The position numbers and the translations under genes were made by a program. Below are positions 19,610 through 31,999 of a stretch of 64,000 bases of DNA, one piece after another. Numbering within the stretch: the first letter of the stretch is position 1; the number at the start of each line of letters is the position of its first letter. The notes under the pieces were generated by a model that was given only the letters and a program-made list of their open reading frames with translations, was not told the origin of the DNA and ran no database searches. Source of the stretch: Actinostola sp. cb2023 (taxonomy: Eukaryota; Cnidaria; Anthozoa; Actiniaria; Actinostolidae); assembly GCA_033675265.1 (NCBI GenBank), contig JAUJYZ010000039.1, positions 128,735 to 192,734 of the forward strand, written 5' to 3'.

Positions 19610-21372
19610 CTTGAAAATATAAAGATGAAAGTACAGTAAATAATAATAATAATAATAGACCGCTGGTCAAGTTTATATAGGAATATTATATTTATTTACG
19701 CAAGTTTTCAATGATCAAATGTGAAATTCTCCAGAAAAGCGTCAGAAATCGTGGGGCTCATAATTTGACAGAAAACTACAGAAAATGTACTTTCTGGACT
19801 TCTTATGTGAACTCTGTACACTTAAGAGGCTGTCCGCCTAAGGATCGACCACTCAATTTTAGCCAAAGCTCGGATTTCCTTTACATTTTCCACACAAAAC
19901 AAGGTTGATATACAACTTAAGAAAATATATATTATTTGTCTCTGCTCTCAAAATTTGTCGAGATATAGGGTTGGAAGTCCTCCGTACCCAAACCCCTGAA
20001 AATCGGTCTTTGACAGAATCAAAATTGGGCCATTTTTAGGAGTCTGTCATATAGCGAATATTGATTTGAGGAAACTCAAGTTCACACCAGTAATAAACTG
20101 TTCAAAGGTCTTTATAGAAAAGGTAAAACGAGATCAGTTTATGAAATAATACTTTGATGCTAACAGTTGAAAGAGGCGTACTGTGATAGGTAGTCTAGAA
20201 AGTAAGAAAAGCACGTAGCGAAAATTGATCATTTCTAAAAATTCTGACTTGTTCTGAGAATTTGTAAGATTTTTCTGAAAAGCACTAAGATAGTTCTGTT
20301 AAGTCATGAAAAAATATTTACTGGATCTCTAAGACTGGAGAAGTTATGGCCGTCTCGATTACTGCTAATTTGCATAAATTCGCTCGTTAAGAGACAAAAT
20401 GCCTTTTGAGATACAAACATTAGTTTAGTGGAAGTCGCTTGCAAATTATATTTTACAAGGTAATTCTAATAAAGCGTTTGCCTAAACATACATTTTCGGT
20501 TAAAGATAAACATATAAAAGTGAAATTTGACCAGTTGGATTCAAAACAGTAATTTCTCAAATTTGTTCATTTTCGCCATATATTCAAACTTCACCGATTT
20601 TCGCCTGATAAATCTATATGCAAGTAATCTTACCTTATTACACCAATCATTACCTAAACAACAATACATTAGATTTGTTAAAGGTTCTGTTAACAAACAT
20701 CAAGTGACAGATTTGTATAGTGTTTTGGAATGTAATGCCGCTGAGCACAAGACAAGTAGTCTTTATGTTGCAGTCTTTGACTTTATCTCCGTTTATTTTT
20801 CATTATGCAGTCCTTGCTGTTGTAATGTTACGAAACAAAATCAATGGCTAGTATAATACAATAGTGGACTGCTTTACGAGTTCCTAGTTTCGTACCATCA
20901 TCGCGCGTCACGCAGATGGTAATACCAATATGTAAATATGTAAATTAATACTTTTTTTTCGAAGCTACAATCGGTGCCAATTTACTTTGAAACACTAACG
21001 CTTTGAAAATCATCGATAATGGTATTTTGTGGCGCACGCAAAAGGTCTTTTTACCCCCCTCCCCCTACGTAAATGTTGATTAATTAGTGGTGCGAACCAA
21101 ATCACACTAAAATGTGTGTTACACTCTGTAAACGTCTTCAAGTAGTCGTAAATGCATATTATAATGAATACCGTAGAATCCCGGTTATAAGCCCATTGCT
21201 TGAAAATCCGCTCAGATTATAGTTTGTTTGTTTTCTGAGCATATTCATGTTTAAAAACTTTTAATGTTATTGTTGCATGAACACTGTTTAACTAAAATGG
21301 TCACGATTATAAGCATTGTTTTTCAATAGAACGAATTTCAGACGTTTTTGTACTCCCTTTTATAACCCCCCC

Positions 21373-21528
21373 AGTTGCGTGACGAGGGAGACTATGTGTC
21401 GGTGAGCATCGATAAAGATCTCCGAATCGTCCCTCTGCAGTACGTACTTGGGACGACCAGTTTAGGTTGCATATTCATGGTCAGATGGTTCTGATAACGT
21501 CTTTCGTTTGTTCGTTGTCGCGTTTGTT
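21373..21528. repeat. Dispersed repeat shared with 46877-47037
   Basis: It begins 'cagttgcgtgacgagggag' and continues about 155 bp with few differences from the second copy, in the same orientation. 'gttgcgtgacg' also recalls the terminal repeat of the element at 8280-9320. Confidence 0.75.
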
Positions 21529-21698
21529 TTTGTTAATGAAACGAGATCTTTCAGAGTGGGCCCACACGAATCGGCGTATGCGTTTGTGTGTGAAATAAGC
21601 GTGTTTAAAAGGAAGTGATCGATGGCTTGCCTTCGATACAACATCATTTCTCTGCTGCATATTAAACACAACTGCTTCTCTCTCGATACATACATCAC
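21462..21698 (-). pseudogene. Short ORF related to the one at 62882-63358
   Basis: The minus frame contains HFLLNTLISHTNAYADSCGP then TLKDLVSLTK. The ORF starting at 63358 has RLLLDTLFSLTNAHAVRGRP then TLKEDKRF. The shared pattern is L-L-x-T-L-x-S-x-T-N-A-x-A...G-x-P-T-L-K. I do not recognise the family. Repetition suggests a transposon gene. Confidence 0.4.
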
Positions 21699-22967
21699 AA
21701 GCTTCTACACAGCACTTCTAGTCGATAATCGTGGAATGATGAGTTAGCACTTCTATTAACGATGACCCAGCACTTCTAGTCTTCGAACAATACTTCGGAT
21801 TTAGTTTGATATACGCTCAAAAACTATTTAGTCCATGAGCCAGGGGTTTTTTTAGTACCATATCAGGGGGCAAATTCTTAGTAGTACTATTTTGATTATG
21901 ACCTTAAAGTGTGTCAAATGTCATATTGCGCGTCATATTGCGCAATTTTGCCTTCGCAAAATTGTAGCGGGCTCTAATTATTCGCAATTTAAGTTTCTCC
22001 CTTATATCCTTCAGCATGAAAACGAGGCTCGCATGAATTTGACCAAATAAGCGGCGATTTTTACGTTTTTAAAATGAAAACGTCAACGAAATTAGTTGTT
22101 AAAACAATATATGGCTTTTTACTGTACGTATGTAAAACAATTTATCAGAAATAGGTCACATGACTACTTTTTTCATAAATTATATATGGCGTATAATCCC
22201 CTTAGCTTATTTATTTATGTTCGAAAAAAAGTGTTACGTGGAGCACTTGCTTATATTTGTTGTGAATTAGCAGTGTTGTGGGATATGTTTCGACTTGATC
22301 TGGAATACTAAATTTCCCATCAATCACTTTTTATCAACATTGTAAAGCACTAGTTATTTTCACTTACTCGCTCGCTCTCGCTTCACTCTTACACGGGAAT
22401 GCATACTCTCGCTTAACACCCCCTATCAGATTACATATCAAATCATAACACAGGAACCCCATCTCTCAGCTTTACAAGAATCAACTTCCGCTCACACTCT
22501 CCTAAAGGGTTCAGAATGTATCTGATGGGGGGAGGGGGGGCTATGGGGATTTGGAGGGGGCCAGCCACTTTCTCCAGTACCGGGCGTTACCGAAAATATT
22601 TGACAAAGACTCGGAAAGGGGGATCCATCTAGACTGATCATCCGCTGACATCAATCAGAATAGAAAACGAGGATCAGCAGGTTCTCTACTGCATAAAGGA
22701 GGGCTTTCCCAGTAACAACAATATCCTGCACACTTGGACAGTTACTTTCGGGGAACGAATATGTATTACTACTGTGGAAGGAGCCATGAGTCATGATATT
22801 TAGTATCCACTGAAAGTGTGTAATTTTGGGGGTTCACTGAAAAGCATGTTAAGTTTGAGTGGGGGCCACCCAAAAACTATTATTGCAAAATGTAAAATCC
22901 CCATAGCCAAGACTACTAAAGTTCATTTTCTACTTTCGTTTTATATGATACGGTTGAGTTTTGTATA

Positions 22968-24835
22968 TCAGGGTAATAAAGTCTTTATACTTTCAACTCT
23001 TCTTCCTATAGCCTGTATCTGTATCCTTGAACTAGCGTCCTTTGCTGCTGCTCTGATGCTTCCTGTCGTTACTCTGGTACATCTGTGATTGGTACTCACC
23101 AGAGGTTGACAGGTGCCTTCAGCTCTAGAGAGCACACCATGGTCGCCCTTGTGGAGGAGGGTTACTCCCCTGACCACACCATCTCTTCCTTTGATATGTC
23201 TCATGACACGTCCTTTCTTCCATTCACATCTGTTCTTTGCATCTCCATCAATGAGTACTACTTCTCCTACATCGGGGTGCTTGCCTGTGCCTTTGTTGAT
23301 ACGATGACTCTCCATAAGACTATGGATGTACTCTTTCTTCCATCTCTGACACACATCTTGTCCATCGCTCTATGTCTTCTAAAGAGTGAGCATTTTGTCC
23401 CCAGCTGATCATGACATTGGGGTTAAAATCTGCTCTTCACCAGCATCACTCTCCACGTACGTTAAGGGACAGTTATTCGTGTGTCTTTTGATGTCCATGA
23501 TTACTGCTTCTACATATAGTTGCTCAAACGTCAAGGTCCTTCCCATCGTCTTGTATAAGGTCTCTGATGTCTAATGATCTCTGATCAGTCTCTCATACAT
23601 TCCTCCCCACCATGGGAACTGGATATGTTGAACTGCCATCTAACTCGCGCTGCTTTCTGATCCACGTGACGGTTGCTTTGAAGACGACATCAGCGTTGTC
23701 TCAATGAGTCATGGTCTAGTACGTCGGGTGACAAACGTGTTTAGCTTCCTCTGGAACTTGTCGGCAGTTTGAGATACGGTCATCTCCAAATGTACAGCTC
23801 GTAAAGTAAATACTAGAATATAGCACTTGATTCTTGTGAATCTTGTATTTCAATGGTCCAGCGAAGTCAATCCCTGTGGTTTAAAACGGGCTGTCTCCCT
23901 CAGTGAGAAATTCAGATATGTCAAGTGTTTGACTTTGACTTTCTTGACTTTGGAACTCAACTGCGGCATCCACCACTGCTCTTTAACTGCTGCCATTGTG
24001 TTGGCGACACCCAGATGGTTGATGCTCTCATGCACATGCCTTATCGACCTCTTCCGTGAACACTCCTCCTTCGACGTAGATCGACCTTCCAACCTGGGGG
24101 CCACTCACCAGTTCGAGTTATGCAATTAATGTTGTGTTTCGTTTTGAAATCCTAGATTTTGATGTCAGCAATCCCGACCTGACCATGCACATTGAGTGTT
24201 CAACTACTGCGATTGTAACCGCTGAACAAGCTGTTTTGCTGGCATCTGCAAACACGTGTAGATGCACAATGCTGATCTCGTTTACTCCTCTAGCTACACT
24301 AACTTATTGGCACATGTACGTTTCTCAGCTGGTTGGTACATTTTAACCACTCATTAGTTGCCTTGTTTGAGACTCCAGCATTCCAACCAACGTACTCGTC
24401 ACACACGTCTCTGTAGATCCCTTTACCTTCGACCATGGTGGGTGATACTTCGACCATGGTGGGTAATATTATTCCAAGTGGGTCATATACGCTGCTGAGT
24501 CGACTCAATAATATCTTACTATTTTTCACTGGTTGGTTGTCACTGGTCTGGTGACTGGTCTTGATTTCTGCCTTAATTTCAAGTACGTCTTCTCTCTTAT
24601 GCCACTTTTCCAATCCAGTTTTCTTGGAATGTCTTCGCCATCCTGCTCCAGAATATCAGATTCCCACTTGCGCACTGGGAACCTTTCAAGTATGGTTGTT
24701 ACTGGCTCGTTGAAATCTCTTTAGCTCTTATACCACTTATTTATTTATGTCGCTCATTGTTTTCATGAGCTTGTCTACGTAAATCTCTTCTCTCAATGAC
24801 ACTACTGTTTCTTGTAGATACAATTCGTACAAATG
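22968..24835 (-). pseudogene. BEL/Pao pol fragment (RT end to DUF5641)
   Basis: From 5' to 3' on the minus strand: an EEIYVDKLMKTMSD block (RT, with YVDK where YVDD is expected), PVRKWESD, LSRLSSVYDPLGIILPTMVE (RNase H-side connection), HESINHLGVANTMAAVKEQW (HHCC zinc-binding domain of integrase), and CQRWKKEYIHSLMESHR then GEVVLIDGDAKNR with WKKGRV (C-terminal domain). Each block sits in a different frame with stops between them, and a small duplication of 'tcgaccatggtgggt' is visible near 24431-24465. Most of the integrase core is unreadable. It is a decayed copy without LTRs. Confidence 0.75.
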
Positions 24836-24837
24836 CT

Positions 24838-25056
24838 ATAGAGTTGTTTTCGTATGAGTGGGAAACCTACCGCACAGAGTTACGGACTTTATAGACTTTC
24901 TATTCAACCAATCACAGCGCGCAAAATCACTGCTCAACCAATCCGAATGCTTAGATACGGCACGGTCACCGCACGACACCATCACTGCACCGTACCGTAA
25001 CCACTTTCCACTCCTACGGAAAAAAACTATTGTTCCTCATACGAAAACGACTCTAT
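24838..25056. mobile_element. 219-bp MITE at the BEL/Crypton junction
   Basis: The terminal repeats are atagagttgttttcgtatga and its near-perfect reverse complement (ctcatacgaaaacgactcta). It contains two CCAAT-like motifs (accaatcacagcgcgc; accaatccgaa). It separates the BEL/Pao fragment from the Crypton remnant. Confidence 0.7.
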
Positions 25057-25059
25057 TGT

Positions 25060-26212
25060 CCATGAGTAAACTCGCCACAAGCCTTGCAAAACACAGTTTG
25101 GCTAAACAACATGATTCATTTTGGTTTGCGTGGATGCACGGAGCAGAGAGAATTAGGTTGGGGAGACATCGTTTTAAAGACAGACAGTGAAGGAAAGGAG
25201 AGATATCGAGTACTATGAACTTCAAACGAAAACTAGAACGGGAGAAAATCCTCGTAACCAACGCCAAGTTAAGCCACGAATGCATGCTAACAAAGCTGCC
25301 GTTTCTGTTGAGCGTGACCCTGTGCATGTTTACAAAGTGTACAAAGAAAAGCGACCACCAACTATGTTAGAACCGGACTCGTGCTTCTACTTGGCTATAA
25401 ATCACTTTAAAACAGAAACTGAATTAATGACAATGAACTCAAAATGGTTTAAAACTCAGCCGATGGGAGTAAACAAATTAAACAGTCTAACGAAGAAAAT
25501 GACACAAACGGCACAAATTACGACCAAAACAAACCACAGCGGACGGAAAACCTTAGTTCAAAAGCTTCAGGACAATGGCGTGCCTGCAAACCAAATCATT
25601 CAAGTCACAGGACACAGAAACCTGGGGTGCTTACCATTTACTCGGAAAAACCGGAAATTCCGGTTTGAAAAAAAAAAAAGGTATGTGTCATTCCGATCGG
25701 AAAGTTACGGAAAACTCGGTCAAATGGTACACGCGTCTACGGAAAAAAAAACAAAAGAGCGGGAAAAGCGGATTACCTCAAACGCTAGACCGAGTTTTCC
25801 GAAACTTTCCGATTGGAATGGCACATACCATTTGTTTTTCCAACCGGAATTTCCGTTTTTTCCGAGTAAATGGTAAGCACCCCTGCAGTCAGTTAACAAT
25901 TACAGTTGTCTTCGGGAAAAACAGTTGGAGAATATTTCACATATTCTATCGGCCACTGCGACAACCATGCCAACACAAGATAGTTTGCCGGTTCACTGTC
26001 AAGTCACTCAATCAAGATTATCCTCTTCAACTGCCGTCGACATCAACGAAAATAGACTACAATCCATGTTTTATGGAAACTACATCTCGGGAGGTGTTTT
26101 CAATATCAATTTTGCCCCAGCCACAAATACAGTGCAAAGTCCGGAACTTGAAAGTCCAAAACCCAAGAGGCGACGATATATTATCGAGAGCGATAGCAGT
26201 CAAGAAAATTAG
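25060..26212 (+). pseudogene. Crypton-type tyrosine recombinase, catalytic part
   Basis: Readable blocks are ALQNTVWLNNMIHFGLRGCT and WGDIVLKTDSEGKE. After a one-base frameshift near 25205 come ELQTKTRTGENPRNQRQVKP, DSCFYLAINHF, TNHSGRKTLVQKLQDNGVPA and QVTGHRN. After a MITE come SVNNYS and a variable C-terminus ending at 26210-26212. The tyrosine recombinase residues R (FGLRG), H-x-x-R (HSGR), H (GHRN) and Y (NNYS) are all visible. The family is the Crypton/DUF3504 type. The N-terminal domain is missing, so the copy is dead. It cuts no gene except the C2CD5 intron. Confidence 0.8.
25625..25882. mobile_element. 258-bp MITE in the Crypton catalytic region
   Basis: The termini GGGTGCTTACCATTTACTCG and the reverse complement are flanked by CTG on both sides (25622-25624, 25883-25885). 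Removing it restores HRN-L-Q-S reading. A 3-bp CTG duplication with G-rich ends is the same arrangement as the full Harbinger element at 33880-42544, so a PIF/Harbinger origin is likely. Confidence 0.85.
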
Positions 26213-26858
26213 TCAGGAATCCATGTTTTATGTTCAAAATTAACTGTGTTCTTTTTCTTGTTATTTGAGCTAAAACATTCAATTGTTGAGTAACTTTATC
26301 ACCTAGATTCAATTAGTTTTGAGTAACTTCATCTACAATTATCTATAACTTTATCACTTTCAAGAACTTTAGTCGTTGTTCGAACAGACAGTTTTATAGC
26401 CGGCTTACATGTTATATCCTTTAGAATCACATAGCGGAATGTTTGTTCAACTAAAGCTGTTAGTTGAAGATTTTTCTTGATCCTGATATTTCATCGATAT
26501 CTAACATTCTAACACGCCCATACCGGAACGCTGCGCTCACTCGTGAGAGATATTATCAACACTCGAAGATAAAATTCGTATCTCCGCGCGCCCATGTAAT
26601 ATCCTCTATATATTATTATTATCATTATTATTATTAAAATGGTGATCAATTTCTATAATTGTGATCCCGTTATTTGACATTTTCAAATACTTGAAAAGTT
26701 CATATGCCGAAAATAAGTATTTTCCTATCATTCTTTTACAGTGTGACTACACCAACCAAGGCCACCCAAACAAATGTTCATACAAATTATCCAATCACAA
26801 TTGAGTATTTAAACAATAGAATCTGCACAAATGTTCAAATTTTCGCTTTAGGAGCATA

Positions 26859-28582
26859 CAGTACCGGTCAGAATAAAGCGAACCAAAAAACGCGTTAATT
26901 TTGCGTGTGCGTTGCGTTTGAAAAAACGCGTATGCGCGTTTGCGTTTACGAATTTGGCAAACGCGTTTGACTGAAAATATCAGTAAAGACCGACACAATA
27001 CAGGTGATTAAAAACTAATCGGCCAACTAATCACCAAACATTGCCTTGAAGCTTAGGGGTGGACCATTAGACTACTGATGGGGGGGTTGCACGAATCCCA
27101 AAATAAATATCGAGCAAGCCTTTCCTAAGGAAAAAAAAAATCGCGCAACACATAAAGGAAGGGGAAAAAAATCGAGCAAGCAATGTAGCCGATTTCAATA
27201 TATAAATATTAAAAGACGATAAAGATCATTTGATTTTAATAACACACCAGACTCGTTCCTAGTCGTTACTTTAATACCGTGGAAAGGGAAGTAAACCGGA
27301 CCGTAAAGAAACCGGAAAAAAAATGGGATGGGAAGTGCGCAAAGGCGCTTGGGAAGGTGGGGCGCAAAGGCGCACGGGAAGGAAGGAGAATTATGGAATT
27401 TTTAAGAAGAGTGAAGGTCGAAACGTCTATTTATTAAAGTTTTGTGGACATTAGAAGTTGGCTGCCTTCAACTCTCTCCTACATTATTTAAGATACAGCC
27501 ATTCTGGCCATTCTGGCTGCTACGAAATATATCAAATGTATACTACAACGTTTCTGCAATCACTCAATTGCAGAAACGTTGTTTAACAACCTTTCTGCAA
27601 TCGAGTGTACAAAATGTATATAAAATATATACAAAATAGATAGATATAAATATATATATATAAATCTTAAAAAGGAATCTTAGTTTCCTTTTAGAAACAG
27701 TAACAATAGTAAGTATTAAATATTTTCTTGATTGAACATAATTATTATTCAGTTATTGGCCATAAATTCTATGTTAATGCGAAATTTTTGTAAGGTAAAC
27801 TTATAAATTTATAAACTTGAGGGAAAAAAAAATATCGTGCAAGGTCAAGGTTCTTGAAAAAAATAACGTGCAGAGCTAGGAGCAAAGAAAAAAAAATCGA
27901 GCAGCCAAAATTCATGCAACCCCCCCATCAATAATCTAATGGTCCACCCCTTATTGATGCGAAGTACATGTAAACTTTCGAATTACTAAAGTGTATTCAG
28001 AGTTCAAATGTGTTCTACGTAACAAGGAACTATCAAACTTAGCTTAAATTGTAGTTTATAAGTTGAGAAACAGAATTGAGGCGTTTTATTGATGTGAAGT
28101 AAACTTTTGAAGTGTATTCAGAGTTCAAATCTGTCACGCCAAAAGACGCTAATCGATCGTTCATGTCTGCCACGGCGGTCGATCAAGCAGTTTATTTGTA
28201 TTCATATCTCGGGTTCTACGTAACAAGGAACTATAAAACTTAGCATAACTTAGAGCTATAAGTTGAGAAACAGAATTGAGGCGTTTTATTGAAGCGAAGT
28301 AAACTTTCAAACGTTCTGTGACCCAAATGACATGCTAAATATACGGTCTGATAAACTTGGTTTCGGTTTACAGTCTTTATTATGTTTGCCGTGCGTGAGA
28401 GGTTCTTCTGTTTCACTTCACAAAAGAAAACAATAGCTATAGAAATTGAGTAACAAAGAAATACGCGTTTAAGAAATACGCGTTTGCAAACGCGTTTAAA
28501 TAAACGCGTTACTGCGTTTGGGCTGCGTTTTTTTTGCGTTTGCGTTTCGTGTGCGTTGTTCGCTTTATTCTGACCGGTACTG
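26859..28582. mobile_element. Middle Tc1/mariner-like MITE of the nest
   Basis: The ends CAGTACCGGTCAGAATAAAG and the reverse complement are flanked by TA. Subterminal DNA is full of 'acgcgttt' and 'gcgtttgcg' repeats. Near 28012-28310 a segment of about 100 bp (ttctacgtaacaaggaact) is duplicated with a spacing of about 203 bp. No transposase was seen. Confidence 0.8.
27056..27950. mobile_element. Inner Harbinger-like MITE of the nest
   Basis: The ends GGGGTGGACCATTAGA and the reverse complement are flanked by TTA on both sides (27053-27055, 27951-27953), the classical PIF/Harbinger target. It is 895 bp. A small internal palindrome (aacgtttctgcaat with attgcagaaacgtt) lies at 27548-27582. 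Confidence 0.8.
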
Positions 28583-28741
28583 TATATTTTACTTTATATG
28601 TGTATGTATATGACCAAGAGTGAACAAGAAACAGTTTAAATTGTAGAATTCGACATCATTCTGTTATTCAGCGTCACAAATTTGATTAGAAAATTTGATT
28701 CAAAATTTGTTTGGGTGGCCTTGGTTGGTGTAGTCGCACTG

Positions 28742-29032
28742 TAATATATATATTTTAAGTCGTTAATAAATATTATGCTACTGCCTTCTTTATGATTATG
28801 AATTGTTACAATTGTAAGCCCGCATTTACTTACAAATCCACGAGTTGGCCACAGGAGGCCTTTGATTATAAATCGGAGACAATATTGTTGTCAGTCATGC
28901 AATGTACCAGTATTTGCCACCGATCAGAACGTGAATAATTTCACTATAAGTTTTACTTTTAGCACTTGCTCATGCAATATAATAAGCAGCCCCTGAACTG
29001 AGTTGGGAGGGAGTGGGATGGTCTTAATCACT
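28742..29032. other. No gene recognised
   Basis: This is unremarkable intronic sequence of C2CD5. Confidence 0.4.
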
Positions 29033-30066
29033 AATTATAAAATAACATATACATAACGCGCGCTCTCATTGGCTAAAAAGCTACGTGATATAAGAGCACA
29101 GAAACATGGTTTTCATGACCTTGAAAGACCTTGAAGTGATGCAGTGGATTTCATCGACCACAAATATTCATTTTTTTCTGTTGTCAAACATGTTTTATTT
29201 GCTAAAAGCCATAGAATTAAGGTGTTCTTATTTTCTCAAGTTCAAGTTCTATCTTAGATGTGATTTTGCTGATTTTAAACCGAAAATTTTCCAAAGAATT
29301 GAGCTTCAAACACAACATTAAGAAACTCAACGAATCGTCCAAATATTTTTATCCACAATAACTTAACGAAGAAAACGAAATCTAACTGCTCAGTTTTCTC
29401 AATCACATACTAACTGTTCTGTGAGTTCTATAGCTACAAATATTTTCTCAAGTGTACGACTGAACTGAAATATCAAGGAATGATAGCCGTGTTTATTTAT
29501 ACTCACAAAACAGAGCGATTCTTGTAGCTACAAAGTAAACATGTTCACATGTACAATCATATCTCTAGTAAAATATGCCAAAGAGAAAAAATATCTTCAT
29601 ATGTCTAAAAACGTCCAACGTTTGTACATTCTTGTTGAGAAAAGCGATGAAAAGATTCAACAATATGACAAAAACTGTAGATATTTGGCTACCTGACTTC
29701 GTGCTCCATTCATCAAGTTGTCAAATATTTCACAAAGTTTGACGATTCGTCGTCATTAGACTGTCATTGAATCGGCTCAGCTTTCTCACTTTTCTTCGTG
29801 TTTCATGTTCACAGGATACACAAACGAAGTGTCAGTAACAATTTTCTGACAGAAAATAGCATTATTCGAAACGTTTTTCCTGTCAAAACACCATTAAACG
29901 GCACTGATAAAAAGTTGTCGAGTCGCTACTGCCGCTTTGCCATTCTGATTTCTTCGTGAGATTTGATTGGATGCTGACGCTTTTCAGGAGAATTGCAAAT
30001 TTGATCAATAAAAATTTGCGTAAATAAAGGATTTTTTAAGAAAGAAATCCTTGTAGTTATTTTATA
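29033..30066 (+). mobile_element. 1-kb repeat family, copy C (uninterrupted)
   Basis: It runs from 'ttataaaataacatatacat' to 'gtagttattttataaaag', so both short inverted termini are present. Internal landmarks are cgcgcgctctcattggct, catgaccttgaaagacctt and gatgcagtggattt. It is the best reference copy in the window. It has no coding region. Confidence 0.75.
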
Positions 30067-30660
30067 AAAGCAATAATACACGCTTGCAGTGTCTTTGTTC
30101 TCTGCTAAATATGTTAGGATATGTTGGGAGAATGCAGAAAATGTTGAAAATCACTCGCATACGGCTGGTGATTTCCATTACTGAGGTATTGCCTAATCAG
30201 CCGGTTAATTTCAACCAGTCAGGTCTTCGTGTCGCAGCACAAAATTCCTGGCTATTGCTCTACCGTCGTTCTATGTATTGTTTTTACATAAAAACAATAG
30301 CCAGAACAATTTGTGCAGCTACATGAAGAACTTGCCTTTGTATCCGTCACAACGTCATTTACTCAACAAAAATCGACTGAATGTTAGAAATTAGTGGAAG
30401 ATATCAAAGATTTGCCAATCGTTTCTTCAAATTATTCAGTTCTACAGATCTACCCGCACGCTGACTTCACATTCACATAGTATATTAGCCATGTTAGTTT
30501 GTTTGGGTTGAGTAAGTGACATCACTACCCTGCGACAACTATGTGAAGTTTTAAAATACATGTAGCAAATTTATAGAACTGCCCATTGAAATATTGGGAA
30601 AATATTTCACAGTTTGTTTATTTAGAACATAAAGATAATAATGGCACTGTTTGGGAGGAT
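30067..30660. other. No gene; small hairpin
   Basis: An inverted repeat at about 30230-30330 pairs 'cagcacaaaattcctggc' with 'gccagaacaatttgtgc'. Nothing else is recognised. Confidence 0.4.
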
Positions 30661-30664
30661 TTAA

Positions 30665-31827
30665 GGTATCAGGATACGCTTTGGACCCCTATGTCTTTGG
30701 ACTTCGACAACACGCGCGCTTTACAATATTTTACCAAGAAAGTATACATTTTCTGAAAGCTGAATAAATGTAGTTTTTGAGTATACTTTCATATGTTTAG
30801 ATTTTGCATCATAGAAATTGTTAGGCGAGTATACATGAAATTCGACCATAGTGCGTTCTAAAAGTTCGATTGCATATCAAATTTAAGTTAGTTTGTGAAA
30901 AACACTCTAACAGACTCTCGAGATAATGAACTTAAAAACGGTGTCTCAATTTTCCGATATCTGTTTTAGACCGCAATCCTACGCCAAAGTTGAGTAATTG
31001 ATTTTAGAGCTATGTTGTCAACAAATAGGACCATAACGTGTGAACGAAAATAACATGAAAAAATCTGAGACACCGTTTTTTAGATCAACTATTGCTGAGC
31101 CACCTTACAAATTTTCAGCGAAATCCATCGAAACCCTAGCGACATTAAGCATTTGAAAGACGTGCATTTAGCACTACAAATAGTTCCGAGAAAAGACGCA
31201 ATTACTGTTTTGGAAGATCAAGCCACGCCATGTTTATCCAATACCTAGCGTAATTGAATCTGTCAACCACTTGTCAAGATATCTGGTCAGTATTCAGCAA
31301 AGGTCGACAGGTCATATGCAAATGACAAAATATCGCAGTAAATTTTTATTGTGCTCTGGCTTGTTCGAGTATTGCGGGTGCCGGGCATGTTTTAGTGTGT
31401 ATGTATTTGTATGGTTTTCTGCTCTGTTTGGGAACGGTTTCTTCGAAGACGAAGTCGACGATCTTCTTCTTGGATGAGAATATAAAGATTTACGTTTTCT
31501 TGAAGACATGTATTTGCTTTTACACTGTAAAAAGTTCAAAAGTGTATCGTTAAAATTATTCTGTATAGTTGTTGTATCATTCGCCGCGTGGTTATGAGAG
31601 TCACGTTCTGATGCGCTTCGACTGACGTCACAATCCAACCAATTACTGTTGACATATCGTTTCCTGTAGTAAAATAGTCACGATTTTGGTTATCTTCGTT
31701 TTCTCTGCTTGATTCGTTAAAATTTGTAATTTCTTTTAAAGAAAGTCATAGAAAAAGGAAAGCTTATTCAAAATCTTTAAAAATCCGATTTTGAAAATTT
31801 TTGCTAAAACAAACATATCCTGATACC
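30665..31827. mobile_element. 1,163-bp TTAA-target element
   Basis: The ends GGTATCAGGATA and TATCCTGATACC are flanked by TTAA on both sides (30661-30664, 31828-31831). TTAA duplication points to piggyBac or Kolobok. The ends do not start with CC(C/Y), so Kolobok-like is more likely. A minus-strand frame at 31312-31638 (Ser/Arg/Lys-rich, SSRKRKSLYSHPRRRSSTSS) has no recognisable domain. It ends only 37 bp from a C2CD5 exon. Confidence 0.75.
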
Positions 31828-31864
31828 TTAAAATGTGGGGTTCCCTCTTGGAACTAATAATCAC

Positions 31865-31950
31865 CTGATATTCTGGATCATCATTAACAACAAGTTCTTC
31901 AACAAATCCTTGAACACCAGTTGCCTTGAACCTCACAGGAACAGAACAAG
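31865..31950 (-). CDS. C2CD5: C2CD5 exon (GFVEELVVNDDPEYQ)
   Basis: The exon encodes CSVPVRFKATGVQGFVEELV then VNDDPEYQ. GFVEELVVN-x-DPEYQ directly precedes WIDRIRTPR in C2CD5, so this is the next exon upstream. The acceptor is 'tattgttgtag' and the donor gtgatt. The intron to 19609 is about 12.3 kb and packed with mobile elements. The N-terminal C2-domain exons should lie to the right on the minus strand. I did not find them within the window. Confidence 0.85.
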
Positions 31951-31999
31951 CTACAACAATAAAAAAACATCCATAGTGTTATATTGCCTGCTGCTGGTA

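Larger units (their letters stand above)
19322..22950. other. C2CD5 intron sequence, mostly unrecognised
   Basis: Apart from the exon at 19540-19609 and the repeat at 21373-21698, I see no gene. An (AAT)n tract lies at 19640-19660. Runs of C at 21055-21065 and G at 22528-22560 are simple. A host regulatory role cannot be judged. Confidence 0.4.
26739..28741. mobile_element. Outer Tc1/mariner-like MITE of a three-level nest
   Basis: The ends CAGTG[T/C]GACTACACCAACC and the reverse complement extend about 35 bp and are flanked by TA (26737-26738, 28742-28743). Only about 280 bp belong to it. The rest is nested insertion. Confidence 0.8.

Noticed and set aside
25575..26243. 222-codon plus-strand ORF crossing the MITE
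   Set aside because: It reads through the MITE in the wrong frame. The recombinase reading is in another frame on each side.
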